From the NCBI GenBank assembly GCA_964599565.1, contig CAZRFE010000002.1, positions 42,449 through 106,448 on the forward strand: 64,000 nt of DNA, written 5' to 3'. Below, in pieces: positions 40,728 to 49,388 of the stretch. The notes beneath the pieces were generated by a model. The model worked only from the letters and a program-made list of their open reading frames with translations, searched no databases and was not told the origin of the DNA. Both the position numbers and the translations under genes were made by a program. The DNA is from JAJUFS01 sp964599565 (GTDB taxonomy: Bacteria; Pseudomonadota; Gammaproteobacteria; Natronospirales; JAJUFS01). Position 1 is the first letter of the stretch; every line of letters begins with the position of its first letter.

Positions 40728-43213
40728 GTGGCTACCTTCGGGAAGCCCGCGATCACCGCAACCGTCACGAACACCGTCACCACGACGAAATGCCAGTACA
40801 GCACGATGTTGTGAATCTCGATGTCATGCCGCGCCGTCATGCGTCCCGCGGCGCGGCGCGCGATGACGTAGAGCTGCATCAGCACGCCAAGCGCAACATG
40901 CAGCGCCGTCCATCCCGACAGCACCCACACGATGGCGGGATAGACATGCGTTGTCGGCGCCATGCCCGCAAGTTTCGGTGCGGCGAACAGCGCACCCGCG
41001 GCGCACAGCGCACACAGCGTTGCGAGACCGAGCGATGCGTGGAAGCCCGCCGCATGATCGCGCGCATTGAAGGCTCGCCCGAGCATCGTCAAAAGCCAGG
41101 CCGCGAGCGCAAGGCCGAGCGCTGCAACCGGCAGCACGCCGAGGCTCGCCGCAGATGCCGGCGGAAAATCCGCGTGTATCGTCCAGAAGAAGAAATACCC
41201 GAACACGAGGCTGAAATACGCCGTCATGTCGCCGATCATGGTGATGAGCATCGCCCACCAGCCGACGGATTCCGCGCCGGACGAATAAAGCGGCAGCACG
41301 AGACCGCGCCCGACATCCTTCCTTGCCTTCTCGGGAACCACCGCCGTTCCCGTCCACAGCCAGTAGAGAATCACGAGCAATGCAAGCACGCCGCTGGCGC
41401 CGGCGGCCACGTACCAGGAATACGTCGCCGCGATGAACGCACCGCCCGTGAACACCGCCGCGATCATCGGCAGGAAACTCGCGCCCGGCACGCGCAGGCA
41501 CTGCACGGGCACGGCATCGACCGCGGAGGTGAGCAGCGTCTCGCGCTTGCGCTCCTCGGCATCGGCGAGATACCAGCGTCCCGCCGCCACGTCGTCCTGC
41601 AGCGTCGCGTCATCCCACAGCGGATAGCGATCGGAAACGGCGGGAATCGAACGCAGCCCCCACGGGCGCAGCGGCAGCGTGCCGAGCCATTCCAGCGTTC
41701 CCGCCTTCCAGGGATTGTGATGCGCGCGCTGCTTGCGCGGCTGCGCGGCGCTGAACACGAACACCAGGACGCCCGCGGCGAGCACGAACGCGCCGAGCGT
41801 GGAGACGAGATTCAGCGTATCGATGCCGAGCGAGCCGGGATACGTGTACACGCGGCGCGGCATGCCCGCGAGCCCGGTGAAATGCATCGGCAGGAACGCG
41901 ACATTGAAACCGATGAACATCAGCCAGAAGGAAATCTTCCCGAGCTTCTCCGACATCATGCGGCCGGTCGCGAGCGGGAAGAAGTAATGAAACCCCGCCG
42001 CGACCGGAAACAGCATGCCGCCGATGAGCACGTAATGCAGGTGCGCGACGATGAAGTACGTGTCATGCGCCTGGAAGTCGAACGGCGCGATCGCGATCAT
42101 CACGCCGGTCAGTCCGCCGAGCACGAAGATGGCGAGCGCGCCGGTCACGAACAGCGTCGGCACCGAGCGCACGAACCGCCCGGCAAGCGCCGTTGCAAGA
42201 AAGCAGAAGATCTGCACGCCCGTCGGAATCGCGACCGCCTCCGATGCCGCGGAAAAGAAACCGAGCGAGATGTTCGGCAGCCCCGTGGTGAACATGTGGT
42301 GCACCCAGAGGCCGAAGCTGATGAATCCCGTGCCGATCGCGGCAAGCACGACCCACGAGTAGCCGACGACAGGACGCTGCGCGGCGGTGGGCACGATCAT
42401 CGCGATGAGCGCGACGGCGGGAAGGAAGATGATGTACACCTCCGGGTGCCCGAAGATCCAGAACAGGTGCTGCCACAGCAGCGGATCGCCGCCGCGCGCG
42501 GGATCGAAGAACGGCCAGTCGAACGCGCGCTCGAGTTCGAACAGGAGATCGCCGGCGATGAGCGGCGGAAACGCGAACAGGATCATGCCCGCGACCACCA
42601 GGATGTACCACGCGTAAAGCGGCATGAGATTGATGCGCATGCCCGGTGCGCGCGTGCGCAGCACCGCGACGATCAGCTCCACGGCCGCGGCAATGGAGGC
42701 GATCTCGATGAAGGAAAGGCCGAGCAGCCAGATGTCGTTGCCCACGCCTTCCTGGAATTTCGTTGCAAGCGGCGGATACATGAACCATCCGCCCTTCGGC
42801 GCGGCATCGAAGAATATCGATCCGCAGACAAACACGCCGCCGATGGCGAAGCACCAGTAACCGTATGTCGAAAGCCTTGGAAGCGGCAGGTCGCGCGCAC
42901 CGAGCATGCCCGGCATGACCATGATCGAGAACGCCTCGAAGATCGGCACGGCAAAGAGGAACATCATCACCGAGCCGTGCAGGGTGAACATCTGGTTGTA
43001 GGTGTCCGCCGAGAGGAAATCGTTTTCCGGAACGGCGAGCTGCACGCGCATCAGCAGCGCGAGCACGCCCGCGAACAGGAAGAACGCGAACGACGTCATC
43101 ATGTACCACACGCCGACCTGCGTGTTGTTCACCGAAGACCAGTAGCCGAAGCCGCGTCGCGCATCCCACGTCTCGTGCAGGCGCTGTTCTGCGCCAGAGC
43201 GTTCGTGCGTCAT
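40724..43213 (-). CDS. Cytochrome c oxidase subunit I/III fusion
   Basis: An 829-residue heme-copper oxidase. The N-terminal 540 residues are subunit I, with FTLHGSVMMFLF (heme a ligand), FGHPEVYIIFLP (CuB His, cross-linked Tyr and A-type Glu), VHHMFTTG (CuB His pair) and AHDTYFIVAHLHYVLIGG (heme a3 and a ligands). A linker of about 80 residues leads to a subunit III-like part (about 590-829) with WWAMLITMIGDMTAYFSLVFGYFFFW. It is thus an A-type proton pump in which I and III are one polypeptide. ATG 43213 overlaps the coxB stop. No separate subunit III or IV gene follows. Confidence 0.94.
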   Translation of the reverse strand: MTHERSGAEQRLHETWDARRGFGYWSSVNNTQVGVWYMMTSFAFFLFAGVLALLMRVQLAVPENDFLSADTYNQMFTLHGSVMMFLFAVPIFEAFSIMVMPGMLGARDLPLPRLSTYGYWCFAIGGVFVCGSIFFDAAPKGGWFMYPPLATKFQEGVGNDIWLLGLSFIEIASIAAAVELIVAVLRTRAPGMRINLMPLYAWYILVVAGMILFAFPPLIAGDLLFELERAFDWPFFDPARGGDPLLWQHLFWIFGHPEVYIIFLPAVALIAMIVPTAAQRPVVGYSWVVLAAIGTGFISFGLWVHHMFTTGLPNISLGFFSAASEAVAIPTGVQIFCFLATALAGRFVRSVPTLFVTGALAIFVLGGLTGVMIAIAPFDFQAHDTYFIVAHLHYVLIGGMLFPVAAGFHYFFPLATGRMMSEKLGKISFWLMFIGFNVAFLPMHFTGLAGMPRRVYTYPGSLGIDTLNLVSTLGAFVLAAGVLVFVFSAAQPRKQRAHHNPWKAGTLEWLGTLPLRPWGLRSIPAVSDRYPLWDDATLQDDVAAGRWYLADAEERKRETLLTSAVDAVPVQCLRVPGASFLPMIAAVFTGGAFIAATYSWYVAAGASGVLALLVILYWLWTGTAVVPEKARKDVGRGLVLPLYSSGAESVGWWAMLITMIGDMTAYFSLVFGYFFFWTIHADFPPASAASLGVLPVAALGLALAAWLLTMLGRAFNARDHAAGFHASLGLATLCALCAAGALFAAPKLAGMAPTTHVYPAIVWVLSGWTALHVALGVLMQLYVIARRAAGRMTARHDIEIHNIVLYWHFVVVTVFVTVAVIAGFPKVAT

Positions 43214-44262
43214 TGCAGCGCTTCCAGGTAGGCGCCGATCGCGCGCAGGTCATCATCGGGGAGCATCGCGAACGGCGGCATGTGTACATCCGGTTTTATT
43301 GCCTGCGTGCGCGCAATCCAGTGCCGGAATGCATCCGCATCGTTCGGCAGCGTGCCGGCGGCGAGGCTGAGACGGCTGCCGACGTGCGTGAGATCCGGCC
43401 CCACCGCGCCATCCGCCGCCGTGCCGCGAACGGCGTGGCATGCGCCGCAGCCGTTGACGAGAAACGCCTTCTCGCCGCGCACCGCGAGCGCGTCCGTCAC
43501 GGCACGGGCATCGCGCGACTGCGCATCCAGCCATGCCTCGAACGCTGCCGGCTCCGTCACCACTGCAAGGAAATTCATGCGCGCGTGCGAGGCGCCGCAA
43601 TACTCGGCGCACGCACCGCGATAGATGCCGGTCCTGTGTGGCGTGACAATGAGCGACGTCGTGCGTCCGGGCGTCATGTCCACCTTGCCGGCGAGCGCGG
43701 GAATCCAGAACGAATGCACCACGTCAGGACTCGTCAGCACGAACTCGACGGACTCGCCCACCGGCAGATGGATCTCGTTCGCAAGCGTGACGGTTTCGCC
43801 ATCCGGCAGGCGGTAACGCACGCGCCACCACCACTGCTCGCCCGACACCTCGATGCGAAGCGCATCTGCAGCAAGCGCCGGGCGCAGTTTCGGCATCAAC
43901 GAAAGACCGTGCAGCAGCAGCGCCGTGAGCACGATCACCGGCACCACGACACCGCCCACGAGAATGATCCGCCGCGCGATGCCGACGCTGTGCGGCTGCG
44001 TGCGCTTCTTCGTGGCGTAGAGCATGAAAGCGATGACGGCGAGCCAGACGATGACCGCGCCCGCGGACATGACCGTGAACAGGTCCGCGACCATGCGCGC
44101 TTCCGCGCCCGCCGGTGCGAGCGCGGACTGCATGCCGCCGCAGCCGCCGGCAAGACAGGCAGCGGAAATCACCGCGAGACGCGGCAGCGCGCGGCGATAC
44201 CTTGAACTTGTCCGGCGCGGAACATGCCCCGCCGGCATGCGCCGCGCGCATGCATTCCCCAT
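43210..44262 (-). CDS. coxB: Cytochrome c oxidase subunit II with fused cytochrome c domain
   Basis: A 350-residue subunit II. A lipoprotein-type signal ends at CLAGG-C, two membrane helices follow, then the cupredoxin domain with QWWWRVRY, VVHSFWIPAL and the CuA ligands CAEYCGASHARM. The C-terminus is a cytochrome c domain (CGACH, Met in HMPPFAML), so it belongs to the caa3 group. ATG 44262 is chosen because AAGGGG lies 8 bp upstream. That ribosome site can pair with an upstream segment (hairpin 44269-44304). It heads the five-gene oxidase operon. Confidence 0.94.
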   Translation of the reverse strand: MGNACARRMPAGHVPRRTSSRYRRALPRLAVISAACLAGGCGGMQSALAPAGAEARMVADLFTVMSAGAVIVWLAVIAFMLYATKKRTQPHSVGIARRIILVGGVVVPVIVLTALLLHGLSLMPKLRPALAADALRIEVSGEQWWWRVRYRLPDGETVTLANEIHLPVGESVEFVLTSPDVVHSFWIPALAGKVDMTPGRTTSLIVTPHRTGIYRGACAEYCGASHARMNFLAVVTEPAAFEAWLDAQSRDARAVTDALAVRGEKAFLVNGCGACHAVRGTAADGAVGPDLTHVGSRLSLAAGTLPNDADAFRHWIARTQAIKPDVHMPPFAMLPDDDLRAIGAYLEALQ

Positions 44263-44268
44263 CGCGCG

Positions 44269-44304
44269 GTTCCCCTTGTCTGGAATCACCGTAGGCAAGG
44301 GAAC
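44269..44304 (-). promoter_or_regulatory. Leader hairpin that can hide the coxB ribosome site
   Basis: On the coxB strand GTTCCCTTG (44304-44296) pairs with CAAGGGGAAC (44278-44269): nine base pairs with one bulged G and a 17-nt loop. The 3' arm contains the AAGGGG ribosome site 8 bp before the ATG. This suggests translational control, but no experiment supports it. A further imperfect dyad, ACATACGC..GCGTGTATGT, lies at 44314-44335. Confidence 0.4.
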
Positions 44305-44383
44305 GGCGGGTTCACATACGCAAAGGCGTGTATGTCGCAGGAAGGTTCAGGCGTGCCGCGAGGTCATGTAACGGGTGATACCG

Positions 44384-45514
44384 TCATTCCGCTGCGGCTG
44401 CGCGCTCGCGGTTGCAGGAATCGTCGATCAGCCACGCCGCGCGCGTGGATTCGATCGCGCTGTCGTATCCGCCAAGAACAAGCACGCCTTGCGGCAGCTG
44501 CGTTGCCGTTGCAAACATGCGCTCTCCCACCGGTACCTCGCAGGCCGTGAATGAAGACGCTGCCGCATCGAGCATTTCCGGAACGCGCGCGCCGCCTGCA
44601 ACGATGGCACGCCCGGATGGCAGCAGGGCAAGTGCGTCGCTGATCTTGTGCCGCGGCCACTGCATGTCCGGGCCGGGAGAGAACGTGCCTTTCGCCGGGT
44701 CGTAGATTTCCGTATCCGTGAAACGCCCGGAAAAATCCTTCTCGTTCGAACCGCCGGCGAACAGCACGCGCCCGTCGGCAAGCAGGATGGCGCCATGCTT
44801 GTGCCGCGCCGTGAGCATGTCGCCCGTGGCGATGAACCTGCCCGTCTGCGGATCGTATATTTCCGCCGATCGCAGCAACGCGCCGCGCGCGCGATGCCCG
44901 CCTGCGGCGAGTATCCGGCCGTCGGCAAGCTGCACGGCGGCGAATGCGCTGCGCGGTACATGCATCGGCGCTGCGGGCGTGAACTGCATCGTCACCGGGT
45001 CGAACAGTTCCGCGGAGGACAATGCTTCTCCCGTCGCGCCTTCGCCGCCGAAGAGCAGCACGCGCCCGTCCGGAAGCAGGACGGCGGCGTGCCCTGCGCG
45101 CGGGCTCTGCATGTTCGCGATGGCGCGGAAGGTGCGCGCCTGCGGATCGTGGATTTCCGCGCGGTTCGATGTCCGCGAACCGGACCAGCCGCCGGTGATC
45201 AGCACGCGTCCATCGGCAAGACGCGTTGCACGGTGACTCGCGCGCGGATGATTCATCGGTGAAACCGCGATGAAGCGGCGTTGCTGCACATCGAGAATTT
45301 CCGCGCTCGCGTGCTGGCGGTCGCAACCGTCTGCGCAGCCGCCGGTGATGAGCACGTCGCCGGAGGCAAGCAGCGTTGCCTGGTGCGCGGCGCGCGCCTC
45401 CCGCATGTCGGGCAGCCGGCCGGCGGCGTCTGCCGCATGCGGTGCATGCAGGCAAAGCGGCAGCGCGAACAGCAGGCTGAACAGTGCGGCAGGCAGGCAT
45501 CGGATCGTCGGCAT
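44384..45514 (-). CDS. Secreted kelch-repeat beta-propeller protein
   Basis: A 376-residue exported protein. A signal peptide (LPAALFSLLFALPLCLHAPHA) is followed by about six to seven kelch repeats of the form ATLLASGDVLITGG, ATRLADGRVLITGGWSG, AVLLPDGRVLLFGGEG and GAILLADGRVLFAGG, each with the GG doublet and the downstream aromatic or charged residues (SAEIYDPQTGRF). This should fold as a propeller binding a protein or carbohydrate. ATG 45514 has AGGAG 7 bp upstream. It is directly downstream of a Crp/Fnr-family gene and has an operator-like dyad in its promoter. Confidence 0.88.
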   Translation of the reverse strand: MPTIRCLPAALFSLLFALPLCLHAPHAADAAGRLPDMREARAAHQATLLASGDVLITGGCADGCDRQHASAEILDVQQRRFIAVSPMNHPRASHRATRLADGRVLITGGWSGSRTSNRAEIHDPQARTFRAIANMQSPRAGHAAVLLPDGRVLLFGGEGATGEALSSAELFDPVTMQFTPAAPMHVPRSAFAAVQLADGRILAAGGHRARGALLRSAEIYDPQTGRFIATGDMLTARHKHGAILLADGRVLFAGGSNEKDFSGRFTDTEIYDPAKGTFSPGPDMQWPRHKISDALALLPSGRAIVAGGARVPEMLDAAASSFTACEVPVGERMFATATQLPQGVLVLGGYDSAIESTRAAWLIDDSCNRERAAAAE

Positions 45515-45542
45515 CGTGCGCTCCTGTGACGGAAACGCGCCC

Positions 45543-45584
45543 TTTATATGCCGGCCCTTCGGCCGCTGCATTAACCCCGGTTAA
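45543..45584 (-). promoter_or_regulatory. Kelch-gene promoter with Fnr/Crp-type dyad centred at -41.5
   Basis: On the minus strand TATAAA (45548-45543) is the -10, giving a start near 45536. The 14-bp perfect inverted repeat TTAACC-cc-GGTTAA (45571-45584) then has its centre 41.5 bp upstream, the class II activator position. No good -35 exists, as expected for an activated promoter. The dyad overlaps the stop codon of the neighbouring crp-like gene. Confidence 0.5.
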
Positions 45585-46180
45585 GGTGCGCGGCGCTTTC
45601 GCGCGCGCAGCAGCCGCGACAGCGCCTGCTCGGTCACGCCGATGAACGAGGCGATCTGCCGTTGCGCGAGCCAGTCGACGAGCTCCGGGTAGCGTTCGCT
45701 GAAGCGCGTGAACCGTACGAGCGCGGAATCCATCAGCAGTTCGCGCTCGCGCATTTCCTTGCGTATCGCCATCTGTTCGGCGAGCACGCGCCCGACACGC
45801 TCCCACGCGGCATGGCGCTCGAAGAGCACGGGAATCAATGCTGTCGGAAACGACAGCGTCTCGACCTCGGTGATGGCGGCGATGACGAAGCCGTTGGCGG
45901 CGCCGCTCAGCATTCCCGTCAGCGGGACGACGATCTCGCCGGGACGCGAGAACGCCTTGTTGAACTCGCGGCCGGATTCGGTGATGTAGAAGAAGCGCAG
46001 GAAACCGGACGCAAGAAACCAGCAGCGCGAGGGAACCTCCGCCGCGTCGATCAGCGTGGCGCCCGCACGGTAGCGGCGGGTTTCCGCGTTGTCGATGAGA
46101 AACCGCATTTCACCGGCCGGCAGCGGCGCGATATCGAGCAGGCGCGCCGACAGCGCGCGCACGGCTTCGTCATTCATCAT
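45581..46180 (-). CDS. Crp/Fnr-family transcriptional regulator
   Basis: A 199-residue regulator. The N-terminal cyclic-nucleotide-binding fold (about 15-115) holds YRAGATLIDAAEVPSRCWFLASG and a long dimer helix. The C-terminal HTH is RQIASFIGVTEQALSRLLRA (about 172-191). It lacks the cysteine cluster of Fnr and the arginine-serine cAMP signature of Crp, so the effector is unknown. HTHs that end in this QALSRLLR form occur in small Crp-like regulators of unknown ligand. It lies 66 bp upstream of the kelch gene, its probable target, and 32 bp downstream of the dioxygenase gene. Confidence 0.87.
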   Translation of the reverse strand: MMNDEAVRALSARLLDIAPLPAGEMRFLIDNAETRRYRAGATLIDAAEVPSRCWFLASGFLRFFYITESGREFNKAFSRPGEIVVPLTGMLSGAANGFVIAAITEVETLSFPTALIPVLFERHAAWERVGRVLAEQMAIRKEMRERELLMDSALVRFTRFSERYPELVDWLAQRQIASFIGVTEQALSRLLRARKRRAP

Positions 46181-46212
46181 GTCCCCCGTTGCGCGTTGTT
46201 TCGCTGCGCGCG

Positions 46213-47070
46213 CTAGATGTTCGACTGCTCGCCATCCCCGCCTGCATGCGGCGGCGCGCCGCGCGCATTGCCGGAATCGAGCGTGCAGTCCATGCCGAGC
46301 GTGTACGCCGTCATCGAGAGCGAACCCATGGCGTAGCCTTCGATCAGCGGTTTCGCACCTTCACCCGCGGCGGACGCGAGACCTGCAAGATAAAGCAGCG
46401 GAATGAAATGGTCCGGCGTCGGCACCGCGAGCGCGTAGTCCGGATGCTCGCGCAGTGTCGCCGCATCGCCCGGTGCGTTTCGCATGATGTCCTTCGCGGC
46501 GTCATCGAAGCGGCGGTTCCAGTCGAACGCCGCATCCGGCTCGTGCCAGGAAATCCTGCGCAGGTTGTGCACGACATTGCCGCTGCACAGGATGAGAACG
46601 CCGCGCTCGCGCAGCGGCGCGAGTTTCGCGCCAAGCTCGACGTGATACTCGAACGGCTTCACCGCGTTGATGGAAAGCTGCAGCACGGGAATGTCCGCCT
46701 GCGGAAACACGTGCACGAGCACGGACCACGTGCCGTGATCGATGCCCCAGCTGTCTGCATCGAGACCCATCGGCATCGGCTTCACGACCTCGGCAACTTC
46801 CGCGGCGATGTCCGGCGCGCCGGGTGCGGGATACCGCACATCGAACAGCGCCTGCGGAAAGCCGTAGAAATCGTGGATGGTGCGCGGCTCGCGCATCGCG
46901 GTGACGGCGGTTGCGTTCACGTACCAGTGCGCGGATACGGCGAGGATCGCGCGCGGCCGCGGAACCGATTCGCCGAACGCGCGCCACGCCTGCGTGTAGC
47001 GGTTGTCATCGAGTGCGTTCATCGGTGTGCCGTGGCCGAGAAACACGGCGGGCATGCGTTTGTTGTTCAT
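46213..47070 (-). CDS. DODA-type extradiol aromatic ring-opening dioxygenase
   Basis: A 285-residue LigB/DODA superfamily enzyme resembling YgiD (4,5-DOPA extradiol dioxygenase). The metal-site histidines appear in FLGHGTPMNAL (near residue 13), VSAHWYVN (near 47), IDHGTWSVL (near 114) and GNVVHNLR. Such enzymes open catechol rings; the physiological substrate is unknown. ATG 47070 gives the canonical N-terminus. It may be co-transcribed with the Crp/Fnr gene 32 bp downstream, and is divergent from the monooxygenase at 47236. Confidence 0.9.
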   Translation of the reverse strand: MNNKRMPAVFLGHGTPMNALDDNRYTQAWRAFGESVPRPRAILAVSAHWYVNATAVTAMREPRTIHDFYGFPQALFDVRYPAPGAPDIAAEVAEVVKPMPMGLDADSWGIDHGTWSVLVHVFPQADIPVLQLSINAVKPFEYHVELGAKLAPLRERGVLILCSGNVVHNLRRISWHEPDAAFDWNRRFDDAAKDIMRNAPGDAATLREHPDYALAVPTPDHFIPLLYLAGLASAAGEGAKPLIEGYAMGSLSMTAYTLGMDCTLDSGNARGAPPHAGGDGEQSNI

Positions 47071-47235
47071 GCGGCTTCCTCGCCGCTGTGCGGCGTGACG
47101 GACCGAAGGGCTGTCACCAGTAAAGGCAAGAACACGGGCGGAAGCAAGCGCAATCGTGCCGCATGACATATCGCGCTCGCCGCGCGTGACAGCGGCGTTA
47201 GAATCCGTTTTCCACGCGAGACCAGGAGCGTTGCC

Positions 47236-48231
47236 ATGGTGCCGATTTCCGTGCTCGACCTCTCGCCGATCGCCGAAGGCGAGACGGTTGCGGATTCGCT
47301 GCGGCACACGCGCGAACTTGCCGAGCACTGCGAGCGCCTCGGCTACCACCGCTTCTGGCTCGCGGAACATCACGGCATGCCCGGCATCGCGAGCGCGGCA
47401 ACGGCGCTGCTCATGCAGCTTGCCGCCGCCGCGACGAAAACCCTGCGCGTCGGCGCGGGCGGCATCATGCTGCCGAACCATGCGCCGCTCGTCATCGCGG
47501 AGCAGTTCGGCACGCTGGATGCGCTCTTCCCGGGGAGAATCGATCTCGGTCTTGGCCGCGCGCCGGGTTCCGACTCGCCCACGATGCGCGCGCTGCGCAG
47601 GAATCTCGCGACCGATCCCGCGCAGTTCCCGCGCGATGTCGTGGAACTCATGCATTACTTCGATGTGCCGGATGCAGGCCAGCCTGTTGTCGCAACACCG
47701 GGCGCGGGGGCTGCGCCGCAGTTCTGGATACTCGGCTCCAGTCGCTTCGGCGCGGAGCTTGCCGCTGCGCTCGGCCTGCCGTATGCATTCGCCTCGCATT
47801 TCGCGCCCGCGCAGCTGATGGATGCGCTCGATGCATACCGCACGCATTTCAAGCCATCGGAATTCCTGGACAAGCCGCACGTCATGCTCGGCTACAACAC
47901 CTTCGCTGCCGATACGCAGGAAGATGCCGAATGGCTCGCCACATCCATGCAGCAGGCATTCGTGAACCTTCGTCGCGGCACGCCCGGCAAGCTGCAACCG
48001 CCGGTGAAGGATTACGCCGCGACGCTCTCGCCGCAGGAGCGCGCGCTGCTTGCGCAGGTGCTTGCCTGCAGCGCGATTGGCACGCGCGATGTCATCCGTG
48101 AAAAGGTTGCGGCGTTCATCGCGCTTACGCAGGCGGATGAACTCATCATCGCCTCGCAGATCTTCGATCACGATGCGCGCCTGCGTTCGTACGAACTGAC
48201 CGCGCAAGCGCTGATCCCGGGTGCGAAATAG
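47236..48231 (+). CDS. Luciferase-like (LLM class) FMN-dependent monooxygenase
   Basis: A 331-residue bacterial-luciferase-fold protein of the MsnO8/YhbW group. It begins ISVLDLSPIAEGETVADSL and holds RFWLAEHHGMPGIASAA, RVGAGGIMLPNHAPLVIAEQF and GRIDLGLGRAPGSD, the family core. It probably uses reduced FMN; the substrate is unknown. CAGGAG stands 10 bp before ATG 47236. The interval 47071-47235 to the divergent dioxygenase gene holds a TAGAAT that may be its -10 but no clear -35. Confidence 0.92.
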   Translation: MVPISVLDLSPIAEGETVADSLRHTRELAEHCERLGYHRFWLAEHHGMPGIASAATALLMQLAAAATKTLRVGAGGIMLPNHAPLVIAEQFGTLDALFPGRIDLGLGRAPGSDSPTMRALRRNLATDPAQFPRDVVELMHYFDVPDAGQPVVATPGAGAAPQFWILGSSRFGAELAAALGLPYAFASHFAPAQLMDALDAYRTHFKPSEFLDKPHVMLGYNTFAADTQEDAEWLATSMQQAFVNLRRGTPGKLQPPVKDYAATLSPQERALLAQVLACSAIGTRDVIREKVAAFIALTQADELIIASQIFDHDARLRSYELTAQALIPGAK

Positions 48232-48280
48232 GAAGCGACAGCTCACCCGCCGCTCGCGTCTCGTTCTGTTCACGCCGCGC

Positions 48281-49159
48281 TCACCGCACGATCGCAAGCC
48301 CCACTCTCAGCTGCGTTCCCGCGTGCTCGTTGTAGTTCAGCAGCGTCTCGCCGTAGCCGTGAAATACCTGCACGTAGAAGTAGCCGCCGGTGCGCGTGAA
48401 GATCGGCTTGCGCAGCGGATACGAGGCCTCGATGGTGAGACTGCCGTGGCCGCCCTTGCCGTAGCGCGCCGTCAGCGCGGTGATCCAGCTTTCCTCGCGC
48501 CCGTAGCGAAGGTAGAGATCGACGTAGCCGCGGTAATCGCCGATGTCCTCGTTGTATTCCGACTTCGAAAGATTGACGCGAAACTTCGGCGCGATGAGCA
48601 GGAGCCTGTCGTTCACGCGGTAATACCAGCCCGGCTGGAAGAACAGCATGTCCACGCCGCGCGACACTTCCGCCGCCTGGCCGTTCGATTCGTGCTCGTA
48701 ACCGGTGCGGATGATGTCGGGCGCGGCGCCATCCGTCGGCTTGTCGAATTCAAGGTAAAGGCTCGGCCGGTAGCTGCTGTCGCGAAACGGCCGCGAGGTT
48801 TCGCTCAGATCCCACACGGATGTCTGCGTGTACGCAAAATGCAGCTTGCCGAGCAGCGGCCATTCCTCGACGAACGCGCTTTCCGCATCAAGAAACCGGT
48901 AGGCGAAGCTGAACTGCAGCCGCGCGGTGGTGTTTTCCGCATCGCCGCCGATCGCGAAATACATCGGCTCGTTCGCCTTCAACGCGAGATCCTGCAGACG
49001 CGCCGCACCGGGAATGTCGCGGACGCTTTCCGGCTTGTCCGGTGCGGGCGGCGGCTCGCGTTCCTGCGCGAGCGCGAGCGTCACGGACAGCGGCGAAAGT
49101 GCGAGCACGGCTGCAATCAACGCAGGCGGGAATGCCGGAAGGATGCTTCGTATGCGCAT
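48281..49159 (-). CDS. pldA: Outer-membrane phospholipase A (OMPLA/PldA)
   Basis: A 292-residue protein with a signal peptide (about 1-31) and a 12-strand barrel. The catalytic motif YEHESNGQ carries the His and Ser that correspond to His142 and Ser144 of E. coli OMPLA. Fourteen residues after the His, where E. coli has Asn156, this protein has Asp (SRGVDML). The late motif FHGYGETLLNYN fits the family. OMPLA cleaves phospholipids misplaced in the outer leaflet. ATG 49159. No terminator is seen between its stop and the end of the neighbouring gene at 48231. Confidence 0.92.
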   Translation of the reverse strand: MRIRSILPAFPPALIAAVLALSPLSVTLALAQEREPPPAPDKPESVRDIPGAARLQDLALKANEPMYFAIGGDAENTTARLQFSFAYRFLDAESAFVEEWPLLGKLHFAYTQTSVWDLSETSRPFRDSSYRPSLYLEFDKPTDGAAPDIIRTGYEHESNGQAAEVSRGVDMLFFQPGWYYRVNDRLLLIAPKFRVNLSKSEYNEDIGDYRGYVDLYLRYGREESWITALTARYGKGGHGSLTIEASYPLRKPIFTRTGGYFYVQVFHGYGETLLNYNEHAGTQLRVGLAIVR

Positions 49160-49245
49160 CCACAGGAAACTGGCACAGGCGCGGTGTCACATGGATCGGT
49201 CATACCGGGTAGGTTCCGGCGAGGATCGGCTGCGCGCTTCCTGCA

Positions 49246-49288
49246 CGACAGCGGCGCTTGTCACTCGCCGCCTTCCGCCGGTACCTTT
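49246..49288. repeat. 43-bp direct repeat, left copy at contig end
   Basis: The last 43 bases before the N run (starting CGACAGCGGCGCTTGTC, ending GGTACCTTT) are identical to the first 43 bases after it. This is most simply an unmerged contig overlap, not a biological repeat. Confidence 0.85.
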
Positions 49289-49388
49289 NNNNNNNNNNNN
49301 NNNNNNNNNNNNNNNNNNNNNNNNNNNNNNNNNNNNNNNNNNNNNNNNNNNNNNNNNNNNNNNNNNNNNNNNNNNNNNNNNNNNNNNN
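49289..49388. other. Assembly gap of 100 N
   Basis: Exactly 100 unknown bases, the conventional placeholder for a gap of unknown size. Open frames that read through it have no support. Because both flanks are identical over 43 bp the true gap may be zero or negative; merged, the pldA-to-49475 interval would be about 172 bp. Confidence 0.98.

Noticed and set aside
40790..43231. An 813-codon plus-strand frame opposite the oxidase gene
   Set aside because: His/Arg/Glu-rich nonsense protein; the opposite strand carries all heme and copper ligands of subunit I.
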